64,000 nt of DNA from UBA9676 sp963741615 (GCA_963741615.1 CAVUIU010000024.1:117481-181480), one strand, 5' to 3'. Shown: positions 24,374 through 34,405, counted from the stretch's first letter. Notes: generated by a model not told the origin, from the sequence alone. Program-made: numbers and translations.

Positions 24374-25408
24374 TCAGTCGGGGTCCCGGCTGTGCTGGGG
24401 CCGCTGCTTGCGAAGCGAGAGCCGGGCAACGGCGATGATGACTGCCGCGGCGAGCACCGCCAGGCCGAGGATCTGGTCGCCGATGAGGCGCGTGTCGAGC
24501 GGGAACGACGCCGACACGTCGGTGACCCGGAAGGGAGGCGGTGTGGTGGACGCGTGCGGCTCAGGTGAGACCTTCGGGAAGGCCAGGCCCGGATTCGTCA
24601 CCGGTGTCGGCAGCAGGGGCAGCGAGCCGGCCGGAGGTGCTTCTGGCAGCAGGGTCCCGGGAGGCAGCGGCGCGCCCACGCCGGGGGTGGGGGTCGGCGA
24701 CGCGGACGGCGTTGGGACCGCTGTGACCAGGACGCTGCCGGACGCGGACGCGGAAGCTGCCGCCTGCGGTGAGGTCCCGGTGGCTGTGAGGGTGATATGG
24801 GTGCCCGCGGCGTTCTGCGGTACGGCGATTGCCGCCTGCAGTTCGACCGGCTGGGCGGTGAGGCCGACCGAGCACGTGTTCTTGCCGGCCGGTGAGCAGA
24901 CCGTGAAGCTCGGCGCCAGCTTGGCCGGTTTCGCCGTGATGCTGATCTTTGCCTGGCCGCTCGCCTGGCTCGCCAGCGAGACCCAGATTGCATAACGAGC
25001 GTGCGCACCCGCCCGTACGTGGGTCGCCAGGGCCTGGACGCTTATGCACAGACGGTCCGTGGGGGAGGGGGACGAGCCGGAGGGACTGGGACTCGGGCTG
25101 GGGCTGGTGGTGGTGGGACTCGGGGTGGGGGTCGGAGTCGGGCTGGGCGTGGGGGTGGAGGACGCAGTTGAGGGGGGTGCGGAGGCCGGCGTGGAGGCCG
25201 GGATCAGCGGGGTGGTGGCCGGGCTCGGGCTGAGGCTGGGCGTCGCGCTGCTGGTGGCGACCGTGAGCTGAGCCGTGCATGGGTTCACCACCGCCGCGGC
25301 GGCGGGCTTGGCGGCGCCGGTGAAGAAGATCCCCGCTAGGCCAGCAGGAACGATCAAAAATCCAGAAATCACGCCAAACGCATTGCTCGCGACGTGCCGT
25401 GTACTCAT
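24374..25408 (-). CDS. Secreted, C-terminally anchored protein with Ser/Thr/Pro-rich linker
   Basis: About 344 residues: a signal-peptide-like start (SGFLIVPAGLAGIFFTGAAKPAAA), a Thr/Ser/Pro repeat linker (SPTPTPTPSPTTTSPSPSPS), a folded middle domain with paired cysteines (DRLCISVQALATHVRAG, TVCSPAGKNTCSVGL), a second Pro-rich stretch, then one C-terminal helix (ILGLAVLAAAVIIAVARL) with a basic tail. This is a surface protein anchored at its C-terminus. The ATG at 25408 starts the signal peptide. The frame is open upstream but unlike a signal. It converges on the gene at 22353, with 5 bp between stops. Confidence 0.72.
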   Translation of the reverse strand: MSTRHVASNAFGVISGFLIVPAGLAGIFFTGAAKPAAAAVVNPCTAQLTVATSSATPSLSPSPATTPLIPASTPASAPPSTASSTPTPSPTPTPTPSPTTTSPSPSPSPSGSSPSPTDRLCISVQALATHVRAGAHARYAIWVSLASQASGQAKISITAKPAKLAPSFTVCSPAGKNTCSVGLTAQPVELQAAIAVPQNAAGTHITLTATGTSPQAAASASASGSVLVTAVPTPSASPTPTPGVGAPLPPGTLLPEAPPAGSLPLLPTPVTNPGLAFPKVSPEPHASTTPPPFRVTDVSASFPLDTRLIGDQILGLAVLAAAVIIAVARLSLRKQRPQHSRDPD

Positions 25409-25590
25409 GGATACGCCCTCGCCACCGTGCTCATCCCGTCGGGGTCGCGTTCGTTGCCATGATGGGCCTGTCACCGCGGGGAACCATTCCCCGCTACCCT
25501 CATTCGACACCTGGCCGGGTCACGGAGAGGCCAGCCAGGCCTGAAGGCACAGGAAACAGTTGGCAAGGACGGACCGGGCGGGGAGGAGCG

Positions 25591-26469
25591 ATGGAGGCTG
25601 CCGCGTGGACACCGCCGGACGACGTTCTCACCCGGCCGGCGCCACCCCCCGACCTTGTGATCAGGTACGGCAACAGCCCCGATCACGTCGCCGACGTCCG
25701 GCTGCCGGTGCCGCGGCCTGCGGCCACCTCAGGGCCGGCCCCGCTCGTGATCTTCCTCCACGGCGGCTTCTGGCGGGCGGCTTACGACCGTTCGCACACC
25801 GGGCCGATGGCCAGCGCCCTGGCAGCAGCGGGTTACGCCGTGTGTGTGCCGGAGTTCCGGCGAACCGGGCAGCCGGATGGCGGCTGGCCAGGGACGTTCG
25901 ACGATGTGGCCGCCGCGGTGGACCGGTCGCCCGCGCTGGTCAGCGAAGCGGCGGGCCCCGGCGTGATCGCCGATGGGCCGTCGCTGCTCGCCGGGCATTC
26001 CGCTGGCGGCCAGCTGGCCCTGTGGGCGGCGGGCCGGCTCCTGCTGGGGCCGGATTCCAGGTGGCACCTCGCCGCCCCGCGAGCCCCGCGAGCCCGGGGA
26101 GTGGTGGTGCTCGCCGGAGTGAGCGGCTTGGCCGACTGCTACCACCAGGGGCTCGGCGATGGCGCGGCGGGCGCCCTCATGGGTGGCGGTCCCGGCCGGC
26201 ACCCGCAGCGGTACCAAGACGCCGACCCTGCGGTCCTGCTGCCCCTGGGCTGCCCAGTCAGGCTCGTGCACGGCTCCCTGGACGACGTCGTGCCGCTGGC
26301 GATGAGCCTCGGCTACGCCGCCATCGGCCGGGCCGCCGGCGACGACACCACGGCGGCGGCGCTGCCAGGCGCGAGCCACGTCGATCTCATCGACCCACTC
26401 TCGCCTGCGTGGCCTCAGGTCATGGCCGCGTTCCAAGCCCTCGCCCCCGTCATGCCCGCGTCTGAGTAG
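25591..26469 (+). CDS. Alpha/beta hydrolase (kynurenine formamidase-like)
   Basis: A 292-residue hydrolase. The oxyanion motif HGGFW (FLHGGFWRAAYD) and nucleophile elbow GHSAGG (Ser in LLAGHSAGGQLALWAAG) are those of the arylformamidase/esterase group. The catalytic acid is likely in VHGSLDDVVPL and the His in GASHVDLIDP. The ATG at 25591 has GGAGGAG directly upstream. Without other tryptophan-catabolism genes nearby, the formamidase function is tentative, and a general carboxylesterase is equally possible. Confidence 0.8.
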   Translation: MEAAAWTPPDDVLTRPAPPPDLVIRYGNSPDHVADVRLPVPRPAATSGPAPLVIFLHGGFWRAAYDRSHTGPMASALAAAGYAVCVPEFRRTGQPDGGWPGTFDDVAAAVDRSPALVSEAAGPGVIADGPSLLAGHSAGGQLALWAAGRLLLGPDSRWHLAAPRAPRARGVVVLAGVSGLADCYHQGLGDGAAGALMGGGPGRHPQRYQDADPAVLLPLGCPVRLVHGSLDDVVPLAMSLGYAAIGRAAGDDTTAAALPGASHVDLIDPLSPAWPQVMAAFQALAPVMPASE

Positions 26470-26632
26470 GCCGTCCGGGCCTGACCAGGCGGCGCACTGC
26501 TGCCCGGGTGATTCGGCACGTCGACAGCGGCCGTGTATGCTCGCCTCGCGCGGATGTGCCAGTCCGGGTGCCAACCCGCAGGGCCGCCTGATCGCACCCG
26601 ATCGGGCCGGACGAGGTGCAGGCCAGCCGTGT

Positions 26633-26705
26633 GCCCCCTTAGCTCAGTCGGCAGAGCGTCTCCATGGTAAGGAGAAGGTCTACGGTTCGATTCCGTAAGG
26701 GGGCT
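26633..26705 (+). tRNA. tRNA-Thr (anticodon GGT)
   Basis: A 73-base cloverleaf: acceptor GCCCCCT/AGGGGGC, anticodon stem TCTCC/GGAGA with loop ATGGTAA (anticodon GGT at 26666-26668) and T arm TACGG-TTCGATT-CCGTA. CCA is not encoded. The 3' half is exactly repeated at 37665 and 46716, so this gene is the attachment site of two tandem islands. Confidence 0.95.
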
Positions 26706-26706
26706 C
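26664..26706 (+). repeat. Attachment-site repeat, copy 1 (inside tRNA-Thr)
   Basis: A 43-bp sequence from the anticodon loop (ATGGTAAGGAGAAGG...) to just past the tRNA 3' end (...GGGGGCTC). It is identical to 37665-37707 and 46716-46758. This is the standard geometry for tyrosine-integrase attachment sites in tRNA genes. Confidence 0.93.
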
Positions 26707-27386
26707 CCAGGTTGTGGAGATATTTCGAGATTAGTATCGATCCAATTTGTCGCTTTCGTGGAACGGGTCAAGGAGACGCTCCTACGCTCAGGCTGCCCAC
26801 AGCTGATAATGCTGATCGCTTTCTGTAATCAAAGTCAGGTCTGCTGTGGTTTCATAGTCGCCTGCCGACTCGGCGCGGGCTGACCTCGCCTCCGCCAGCT
26901 GCGCAGCGCCGCACAGATCGGCTGATTCTGGTTGCCGTCGCCGGTGCGGTCGTCGGGCAAGCGTTCGTGGTGATATCGCGTGAGCTGGGCGAGCCAGGTC
27001 GCCAGTGATGCTTGTTGCTTGGTCGGCACGTCGGCACATGCGGCGTGTCTCTTGCCGTCCATATGCACGCCAGCCACCCGGCCCGTGGCCGGTAGCCCCT
27101 GCCATCCCGCCGCCGACGGGTCACCCGGCGGCCGATCATGGATACGCGAACCAGGCCTGCAGAGGAAGCGGTAAGCGATGTCGAGCCCGCAGTGGATGAC
27201 CAGAACTCGCCCGCTCCGAGCCGTTAGGCGCGCTTGTCATCGCCTCGAGATGCCGCTGAGCTCACAGTGCGTGGCAGGCATCCTGCTGTCCGGCCTTGCT
27301 TGGGATCTTGACGGATGTGTGGCCAGGCACGTTGGCGTTTCCACGGCTGGGGAATGACGCAGGAGGCGCGCCCGGCTCAGTGGTGC
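26707..27386. other. Left end of island 1, no intact gene
   Basis: The first about 125 bp is related to 37709-37845 (for example GTCGCTTTCGTGGAACG). The rest has overlapping minus-strand frames around 26790-27105 (one reads TWLAQLTRYHHERLPDD, the other ends LITESDQHYQLWAA) that look like a frameshifted gene remnant. I cannot name the family. Confidence 0.5.
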
Positions 27387-29048
27387 TCACCCCGGGGGGT
27401 TCTCAGTGACCGGTGCGGCGTCGGCTGTGAGCCGGGTGTCGGCGATTTGGTCGGCATGGCGCTGGGTGGGGGCATGGCCGAGGACGGCGGTCAGGAAGGG
27501 CTCGCGCTGGAGCTTGTACACGGACCCGTCGGTGTGGGCGGTCACGGTCGCGGTGCGGGGGATGGCGCGGAGCAGGGCGATCTCGCCTACGCCCTCGCCG
27601 CGGCCGCACCGGCGCTGGAGGTGCCCCTCGTGCCGGACATCGAACTCGCCGGCGGCGATCGCATAGTAGGCATCTCCGGGGTCGCCCTGGCGGATCAGCA
27701 CCGTGCCAGCCGGCACCGCGGCCGGTGTGAGGGCGCCGGCGAGGCCTTCGAGCGCAGGTGCGGGCAGTTCGGCGAACAACGGCAGCGAGCGCAGCAGAGC
27801 GATTTGCACGACCGGCACAGGCGCCCCGGCGTCTAGGCGGAAGAGCCGGCGCCCGCCGACCGTGGCGGCTAGCGGGAGCACAGCCGCGACCCCGAGCAGC
27901 GCGAGCGGGTCGCCGCCCAGGTGGACCAGCGCGGGCACCAGCAGGGCGCCCACCGCGAGCCCGCCCATCGTGAGACCTTCCAGGAGCCCGAAGATCCTGC
28001 CCAGCGATTGTGCGGGGACCGAGCGCTGCAACAGGGTGCGGCTGGCGACATCCAGCAGGGCTCGGCTGGCGCCGACCACGATCAGCAGGGTCACAGTCCC
28101 GGCCAGGCCGAGCCCGAAGGCCAGAACCGCCAGCGCGCCGCTGAGCACAAGGGCCGCGCCCAGGATTGGCAGCCCCAGGCGGCGGCCCACCAGCGTCGCG
28201 GTCACCAGGGCGGCCAGCACAGCGCCCACCCCGTAGGCGGTGTTGAGATATCCGGCCCAGGCCTGCGGGCGGTGCAGCACACTGATGGCCAAGATGACAA
28301 ACAGCAGGTCCAGCGCGCCCACCACGATCGCCTCGGCAGTCAGCAGGGCCAGCAGCAGCCGCAGCCGCGGCTGGCGGGCCGCCAGCCGGATGCTCTGGCC
28401 CAGGCCGGCCAGCACCGCCGGGGCCCGCTCCGGCGATGACGTCAGCGGCGGCACCCGCAGCCCGGCGACCAGTGCCATCGCCGCCGCGCCAAGGCCGGCG
28501 CACACCGCGAACACGCTGGCCACACCCGCGACCGAGATCAGCGCCCCGGTCATCAGCCCGGCCGCCGCGATCCCGGCGGCCTCCACCCAGCTCACGGCCA
28601 CGTTGGCCGCCGTCAGTTGGTCCGGGGTCGCTGAAACCGACGGGATCAGCGTGGACTGCGCCGGGCGGGTCGTGGCCACCACCGCGGACGCGACCACCGC
28701 GGCGGCATAGGCGGCGAGCGGCACCCCCCCGATGATCGCCACCGCCGTCGCGGCCATCCCCGCCGCCTGCACCAGATAACCCCCGGCCAGCAGAAACACC
28801 GGGGATCGCCGGTCCGCTACAGCCACCGCCACCGGTGCCAAGACCGCCGCCGGCACCAGCTGCGCCACCGCCACCAGCCCAGCGATCGCGGCACCGCCCT
28901 GGTGGTAGGCGTACACCAGCATCGCCACCCACACCGAGTACTGGGTGAGAGTGAACAGCACATAGCCGCCCAGCACCCGCACCAGCGCCCTGCTACCCGC
29001 CAGCGAGCGGAACGCCCCCCAGCCGCGGGCACGAAAACCGCCTCCCAC
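27387..29048 (-). CDS. MFS transporter with C-terminal cyclic-nucleotide-binding domain
   Basis: A 553-residue fusion. Residues 1-430 form a 12-helix major-facilitator domain (start VLGGYVLFTLTQYSVWVAMLVYAYHQGG). Residues about 440-550 are a CRP-type cNMP-binding domain with the phosphate-binding cassette GEGVGEIALLRAIPRTATVTA, which keeps the Glu and Arg needed for cAMP or cGMP. Domain order implies that transport is gated by a cyclic nucleotide. A class III cyclase is encoded 0.8 kb away on the same island. The GTG start at 29048 is uncertain because no strong ribosome site precedes it. The transported substrate is unknown. Confidence 0.82.
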   Translation of the reverse strand: MGGGFRARGWGAFRSLAGSRALVRVLGGYVLFTLTQYSVWVAMLVYAYHQGGAAIAGLVAVAQLVPAAVLAPVAVAVADRRSPVFLLAGGYLVQAAGMAATAVAIIGGVPLAAYAAAVVASAVVATTRPAQSTLIPSVSATPDQLTAANVAVSWVEAAGIAAAGLMTGALISVAGVASVFAVCAGLGAAAMALVAGLRVPPLTSSPERAPAVLAGLGQSIRLAARQPRLRLLLALLTAEAIVVGALDLLFVILAISVLHRPQAWAGYLNTAYGVGAVLAALVTATLVGRRLGLPILGAALVLSGALAVLAFGLGLAGTVTLLIVVGASRALLDVASRTLLQRSVPAQSLGRIFGLLEGLTMGGLAVGALLVPALVHLGGDPLALLGVAAVLPLAATVGGRRLFRLDAGAPVPVVQIALLRSLPLFAELPAPALEGLAGALTPAAVPAGTVLIRQGDPGDAYYAIAAGEFDVRHEGHLQRRCGRGEGVGEIALLRAIPRTATVTAHTDGSVYKLQREPFLTAVLGHAPTQRHADQIADTRLTADAAPVTENPPG

Positions 29049-29229
29049 CAGCCCCCCCAGGCTCCCCGGTGGCCGACCGCCACGACCACACCTGCACCAG
29101 TCCCGTGGTGCGTGGCTCCGGCAGCACCAGAGAAGCCCCCTGATTGAACCACCAGGAGCAGTACTCGTAAACCCCAGGCCGCGCGCGGTTCACCAGCGCG
29201 CAGGTCCCCGCAACCGCAGCCGCGCGCAA

Positions 29230-29627
29230 GCCGTCGGCTCAGGGCATTAGCCCCGGCCAGCAGGAACGCCCAGCGCAGGGCTTCATGTCTGAGCCCGAGG
29301 GCGCCGACGTGGGCCAGGGTGGCACGGGCGCAACGGGACCGCGTCTTCTGGCCCGGCCAGCATGGTCTCGGCGGTGGCGGCGTCGCCACGCAGCGCTGCC
29401 ACCCAGCCCGTGAAGCCGGCGAGTTGCTCGATATCGGCCAGCCCATCGGGGCCCATTGCCTGACCGAGCTCTGCCGCAGCTGCGTCCCAGTCGCCGAGCA
29501 GCTCATGGCGCTGTCTCCATTTATGCGGCCGTTCGGAGGCCGCGGCGAGTGCAGCCATGACCAGCTGCATCGGCCGGGAAACCAGGAACTGCACGCCAGG
29601 CCGGTCGCAGGCGGCCAACAGAGTCAC
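29230..29627 (-). pseudogene. Frameshifted remnant of a TPR-type regulator
   Basis: ELLGDWDAAAAELGQA... and ADIEQLAGFTGWVAALRGDAATAETMLAG resemble the TPR-like C-terminal part of actinobacterial AAA/BTAD or cyclase regulators. The reading continues in another frame as HVGALGLRHEALRWAFLLA. Both ends are missing. It lies between the cNMP-domain transporter and the intact cyclase regulator, so it may be the remains of an earlier regulator of the same locus. Confidence 0.55.
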
Positions 29628-29867
29628 ACTCCTGGGAAATCCCTGGGCCTGGGCATCGGCGGCTCTCCGTGGCTCTTAGCGCGGTGGCCTTGCCTGCGGG
29701 CTCGCAGTCGGCACGGGCCGTGGCTCATGCGGGCGCAGCGGTTATGCGGCTCCAGGTGAGCCCGGCGCCCGCGTGATGGGAGCCACCGCGCCCGTCATCG
29801 CGGTGACACCTCTGCACACTTCCGTCTGCGCTTTCGCTGAGGTCGCGCAACGCTTAGCCTTGATGTT

Positions 29868-32800
29868 GTGGGGGGCTTCGACGACACCCTTGAGAGAGCG
29901 CTCGACATTCTCCGTCGACGCGGCGTGGTGTCATACGACGCCCTGCGCCGCCAGTTCGACCTCGCAGAGGATGAACTTACCGCCCTGCGCCGCGAACTCG
30001 TAGAGATTCTGGGGGCGGCTGAGGACGACCGGGAGCGCCAAGTGCTCACGTTCGCAGGGCGGTCCTCGCCGGGCCCCGCGATATCGCATCCGCACGCGGA
30101 GAGGCGCCAGTTGACCGTGCTCTCATGCGACCTCGTGGGATCGACCGCCCTCTCGATGAGGCTTGACCCCGAAGACCTACGCGAGGTCATGCACGTCTAC
30201 CAGACCGTGTGCGCGCGGACGATCGAACGGCTCGGCGGCCACGTGCAGACATGGCAAGGCGACGGCGTATTCGTGCTGTTTGGCTATCCGCGCACGGGCG
30301 AGGACGATGCGGCGCGGGCCGTCCGCTGTGCATGGGAGATCCTTCAAGCGCTCGCGCCAGCACGCGAGCGCTTCAGACGGGAGCATGGCGTGCGCTTCGC
30401 CGTGCGGATCGGCGTCCACACTGGCACAACGGTTGTAGGCGACGAGGGTGTCACCAGCCCCTGGCAGACGCTCGCGTTCGGCGGCACACCGAACATCGCC
30501 GCGCGCGTCGGCGCTGCCGCGGAGCCCGATACGGTGGCGGTGAGCGGCGCGACGCGGCGGCTCGCCTCCGGGTATTTCGACTTCGCGCCCCTCGGCAAAT
30601 TCGACCTGAAGGGCGTGCCGGGCGCGCTGGACCTGTACCGCCTGACAGGCCCTGGGCAGGCCCGGCACCGCTTCGACGTGAGCCTGCGGCGCGGCCTGAC
30701 CCCGTTCGTTGGCCGCGCGCGTGAGCGGGAGCGGCTCGATGATGCTGTCTCGCAGGTCCTCGGCGGGCGGCTGAAGGCTATGCTGATCACGGGCGAGCCG
30801 GGGATCGGCAAGTCGCGACTGGTCCATCTTGTGGCAGAGGAGAATGTCGGCCGACTCCAGGCAGACACGTGCGAGTGCTCGCCCTACCGCCGCGGCACGG
30901 CGCTCCACCCGATCATCGAGACGCTGCGGCGCCGCTGGACGATCAAGGGGGCGGCCGGGGCCCAGAGCGATGCCCTGCGCGCGGGGCTCGATAGCCATCC
31001 GGCCTTCGCTGACCCGAGGAACCGTGCGCTGCTTTCGGGCCTGTTCGACCTGCCGACACCCCCCGACACCCCCCTGCTCGGGAGCCCGCAACGGCAGCGG
31101 GCGGAAACGCTTGAGCTGCTCCTTTCCCTGCTGCGCGATGAGGCGCGACGCAGGCCGCTGCTCTTGGCGATCGAGGACCTTCAATGGGTCGACCCCTCCA
31201 CGTCCGAGTTCATATCCGGCTTGCTGGCCGGCGAGCAGGGGGTGCCGCTGCTCCTGCTGCTGACCGCCCGCCCCGAGTTCAAGGTTCCCTGGGCCACGGA
31301 CAGCGGCCTGGAGGTGCTCGCGCTGGACCGGCTGAGCGTGCCCGAGGCGCGAGAGCTGACCCGCGGCGTGGCCTCCGCGGCTCAGCTCTCGCCGAATGTG
31401 ATCGCGCGGCTCGGCGAGCAAACCGATGGCGTGCCCCTGTTCGTGGAAGAGATGACCCGAGCGGTGCTCGAGGCGGGCGCGGGAGGAGTATCCGGGCTCG
31501 AGCACGGCAAGGAAACGATCCCGACGACCCTTTACGGTTGCCTGATGGGGCGCCTGGATCGTGACCCCGGGACGCTCGAGGTAGCCCAGGTGGCCGCGAC
31601 GATCGGCCGGCGGTTCGACCTCGGGCTCCTACGGCTCGTCTGCGGCGTCGGTGACACGATGCTGGAAGAATGCCTGGCCCGGCTCGCGGACGCGCAGCTT
31701 GTCGAGCCGATCGCCGGGGAGCACGGGCGGTACGCATTCCGCCACGCGTTGATCCAAGAGACCGCGCTGTCATCGATGCTGCGCGCCACCCGGCAGGAGC
31801 GCCACGCGCGGATCGCCGACACTGTGATCAAGCGCTTCCCGGAGCTCGCCGAGGACCAGCCCGAAGTGCTCGCTCAGCACCTCGAGCACGGCGGACGCAT
31901 CGCAGAGGCTGTCGTCCAATGGATGCGCGCCGGCCAGCGTGAGGTGCAGCGCTCCTCGAATGCCGAGGCGATCCTGCAGCTCGAGCACGCGCTCGAGCTG
32001 CTGGTGCGGCTCCCGGACGACGACGAGCGGGCGCGCCTCGAGCTGCCGCTGCGCGTTCTCGCCGCGGTGCCGCTCACGCTCACGCGCGGCTGGACCGCGC
32101 CCGAGGTCGAGGCGCACTACCGGCGCGCGCGGGAGCTCTGCCACCGTGTCGGCGACACACCCGAGCTATTCCCGACGCTTGTCGGGCTCGTGACCTACCT
32201 GATCGTCAGCGGGCAGCTCGAGGAGGCGCGCACGATGGGCGAAGCGGACCTCGCTCTCGCCCGGGCCCAGGACAACCCCGAATACGAGCTCGAGGCGGAG
32301 CTAGACCTGGGCAACACCCTCTTCTACATGGGCCGCCCCCGCGAGGCGCTCGGCCACCTCCTGCACGTGGACGAGCTGTACGAGCCTGAGCGCTTCCGGG
32401 TGCACGCGTTCTCGTATGGCAAGGAGCCGGCGGCCGTCGCCCGCCTTCATCGCGCGCTCGCGCTCTGGACCCTCGGCCAGCCCGACAGCGCGCTCGACTG
32501 CATGCGTTCCGCGGAGGCCCTCATACAGGAGTGGCCGCACCCGTTCACCGACGCGTGGATCCACACCGGTGCCGCCGTCCTGCGTATCCTGCGCGGCGAG
32601 GTCGCGGCCGCGCGCCGGCATGCCGACACGGCGATCACGATCTCACTGGTCGAGGGCTTCCCGAACTGGCTCGCGCAAGCGAACGTCTATCGCGGCTGGA
32701 CACTGGTGGCCGATGGTGACGAGGACGGGCTCGCGCAGATGGAGGAGGGCCTGGACCTGTGGAGCGTCACCGGGGCTCAGCTGATGATCGCGTTCCTGCG

Positions 32801-33197
32801 CTCCATGCTGGCGGATGCACAGGCACGCTGCGGCCGTTACGAGGACGCCCTCGCTACGCTTGACGGCGGGATCAAGCACTCCCGGCGTACCGGCGATTGC
32901 TGGTACGAGCCGGAGCTGGTGCGCCTGTCGGCCGAAATAGCGCTGAGAGCAGGCGAGCAGACGCCCGAGCAGGCGGCCGTCCGCCTGCGCAGCGCGGTAA
33001 CGCTGGCTGCCCGCCGCTCGCAGCGGATGCTCGAGCTCCGCGCGGCCACGAGCCTCGCGCGGATCAGCAGCGACGCCGCCGACCAGGCGGCCTTGCGCGG
33101 CTGCTATCTGAGCTTCCAAGAGGGTCACGCGACGGTCGACATGACGGCCGCCCGCTCCCTGATCGATGGCGCGGGGAGCGCCATTATGGCCTCATGA
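29868..33197 (+). CDS. Class III nucleotide cyclase - AAA ATPase - TPR regulator
   Basis: An 1109-residue multidomain protein. Residues 1-60 form a small helical domain (LERALDILRRRGVVSYDALRRQF). Residues 78-260 are a class III adenylate/guanylate cyclase domain with metal Asp88 (VLSCDLVGST) and Asp132 (WQGDGVFVLFGYP), plus Asn209/Arg213 (NIAARV) that stabilise the transition state. From 278 an AAA_16-type ATPase (Walker A GEPGIGKS at 309-316, Walker B LLLAIEDLQWVD) is followed by about 450 residues of TPR-like helices. Such proteins couple signal binding to cyclase output. The GTG start is at 29868. The stop overlaps the next ATG (ATGA), so it is coupled to the ferritin-like gene. Confidence 0.85.
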   Translation: MGGFDDTLERALDILRRRGVVSYDALRRQFDLAEDELTALRRELVEILGAAEDDRERQVLTFAGRSSPGPAISHPHAERRQLTVLSCDLVGSTALSMRLDPEDLREVMHVYQTVCARTIERLGGHVQTWQGDGVFVLFGYPRTGEDDAARAVRCAWEILQALAPARERFRREHGVRFAVRIGVHTGTTVVGDEGVTSPWQTLAFGGTPNIAARVGAAAEPDTVAVSGATRRLASGYFDFAPLGKFDLKGVPGALDLYRLTGPGQARHRFDVSLRRGLTPFVGRARERERLDDAVSQVLGGRLKAMLITGEPGIGKSRLVHLVAEENVGRLQADTCECSPYRRGTALHPIIETLRRRWTIKGAAGAQSDALRAGLDSHPAFADPRNRALLSGLFDLPTPPDTPLLGSPQRQRAETLELLLSLLRDEARRRPLLLAIEDLQWVDPSTSEFISGLLAGEQGVPLLLLLTARPEFKVPWATDSGLEVLALDRLSVPEARELTRGVASAAQLSPNVIARLGEQTDGVPLFVEEMTRAVLEAGAGGVSGLEHGKETIPTTLYGCLMGRLDRDPGTLEVAQVAATIGRRFDLGLLRLVCGVGDTMLEECLARLADAQLVEPIAGEHGRYAFRHALIQETALSSMLRATRQERHARIADTVIKRFPELAEDQPEVLAQHLEHGGRIAEAVVQWMRAGQREVQRSSNAEAILQLEHALELLVRLPDDDERARLELPLRVLAAVPLTLTRGWTAPEVEAHYRRARELCHRVGDTPELFPTLVGLVTYLIVSGQLEEARTMGEADLALARAQDNPEYELEAELDLGNTLFYMGRPREALGHLLHVDELYEPERFRVHAFSYGKEPAAVARLHRALALWTLGQPDSALDCMRSAEALIQEWPHPFTDAWIHTGAAVLRILRGEVAAARRHADTAITISLVEGFPNWLAQANVYRGWTLVADGDEDGLAQMEEGLDLWSVTGAQLMIAFLRSMLADAQARCGRYEDALATLDGGIKHSRRTGDCWYEPELVRLSAEIALRAGEQTPEQAAVRLRSAVTLAARRSQRMLELRAATSLARISSDAADQAALRGCYLSFQEGHATVDMTAARSLIDGAGSAIMAS

Positions 33198-34405
33198 TCG
33201 ACGTCCACCAGCGGATCCGGCTCGCCGAGCTCCTGAGCGAAGCGGCGGAGCTCGAGCACGGGCTGATGTGTCAGTACCTCTACGCGGCCTTCTCGCTCAA
33301 GCGGCAGCCGGAAGAGGGCGTCAGCTGGGCGCAGCTCGAGCTCATGCGCCGCTGGGAGGCGAGCATCATGCTCGTAGCACGCCAGGAGATGGAGCACCTT
33401 GGGCTTGTCAATAACATGCTCACGGCGATCGGTGAGGCGCCCTACTTCGAACGGCCGAACTTTCCCCTCGGCTCGCGCCACTATCAGATTGACATCCCCT
33501 TCAAGCTCGAGCGCCTGACGCCCGGCGCGCTGAGCCGCTTCATCGAGTTCGAAATGCCGCGCCAGCCCGATCATGGGAGCCAGGCGCGCTTGGCGGCCGC
33601 CGTGCCGACCGTGGAACCCGGGCGCTTTCAGTCGATCGGGCAGCTGTACGAAGAGGTGCTGGCGCTGTTCGGACAGCTCGACTCGCCCGAACTCTGGATC
33701 GGCCCGCCCGGCGCCCAGTTCATCACCACCGAGGCGATCCCGGTCCCGATCCGGGGTGTCTCGCTCGCAGGCAAGGCGATCTACGACGTCAACCTGGTTG
33801 CGGTCAACAACTTCGCCTCGGCGAAGCAGGCGATTACCCAGATTCTCGAGGAGGGCGAGGGCATACCCACGCCAACGCCCACGAGCCACTTCGCACGGTT
33901 CCTGGCGATCGCCGAGGAGCTCGCCGCCGCGCAGCGCGAGGACCCCGGCTTCGATCCGGCGCGCCCAGTCATCGAGGACCCGCGCGGCCGGATCACGGAC
34001 CCCGCGACGCGCGCGGTAGCGGATCTGTTTCAGCTGGCCTATGGCACGCTGATGCTGATGCTGATGCGCTACTTCGCCCACGCGGATGAGACGCAAGCAG
34101 AGCTCGCCGCCCTCCAGCAGACCGCGTTCTTCCCGTTGATGACCACGACCATCCGGCCGCTCGGCGAGGTGCTCACGCTCTTGCCGGCGCACGTCGGCGA
34201 GCCAACGCCCACCGCGGGCGCGAGCTTCGAGTTCACTCGCAACCTCACGCTCCACCCGCACCGCCGCGCCGCGTGGCAGGTGATACTGCTGCAGCTCGAG
34301 CAGCTGGCCGCGGACGCGCTACGGTTGTGCTCGCTGCCGGCCTACCCCCACCCGTGCGCGGGCGGCTCGAGCTCGTGTACGAGAACGCCGCCCGGATGGC
34401 GCTGA
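33194..34405 (+). CDS. Ferritin-like (iminophenylpyruvate dimer synthase-type) protein, frameshifted near its 3' end
   Basis: About 400 residues. The N-terminal half is the ferritin-like domain found in RebD/VioB-type dimer synthases (PF12902): LAELLSEAAELEHGLMCQYLYAAFSLK, then MLVARQEMEHLGLVNNML, with the paired Glu and ExxH ligands. The start ATG overlaps the preceding stop. In this frame the last 20 residues turn into Cys/Ser/Pro-rich nonsense. The other frame reads RGRLELVYENAARMALNFSRAMNLPPSA and stops at 34441-34443, overlapping the next ATG exactly (ATGA). A one-base indel near 34325-34350 therefore probably separates the true C-terminus. Confidence 0.8.
   Translation: MIDVHQRIRLAELLSEAAELEHGLMCQYLYAAFSLKRQPEEGVSWAQLELMRRWEASIMLVARQEMEHLGLVNNMLTAIGEAPYFERPNFPLGSRHYQIDIPFKLERLTPGALSRFIEFEMPRQPDHGSQARLAAAVPTVEPGRFQSIGQLYEEVLALFGQLDSPELWIGPPGAQFITTEAIPVPIRGVSLAGKAIYDVNLVAVNNFASAKQAITQILEEGEGIPTPTPTSHFARFLAIAEELAAAQREDPGFDPARPVIEDPRGRITDPATRAVADLFQLAYGTLMLMLMRYFAHADETQAELAALQQTAFFPLMTTTIRPLGEVLTLLPAHVGEPTPTAGASFEFTRNLTLHPHRRAAWQVILLQLEQLAADALRLCSLPAYPHPCAGGSSSCTRTPPGWR

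Noticed and set aside
26788..27105. Integrase remnant at the left end of island 1
   Set aside because: The position is right for an integrase gene, but neither overlapping frame shows the Arg-His-x-x-His or Tyr motifs of tyrosine recombinases or a serine-recombinase motif.
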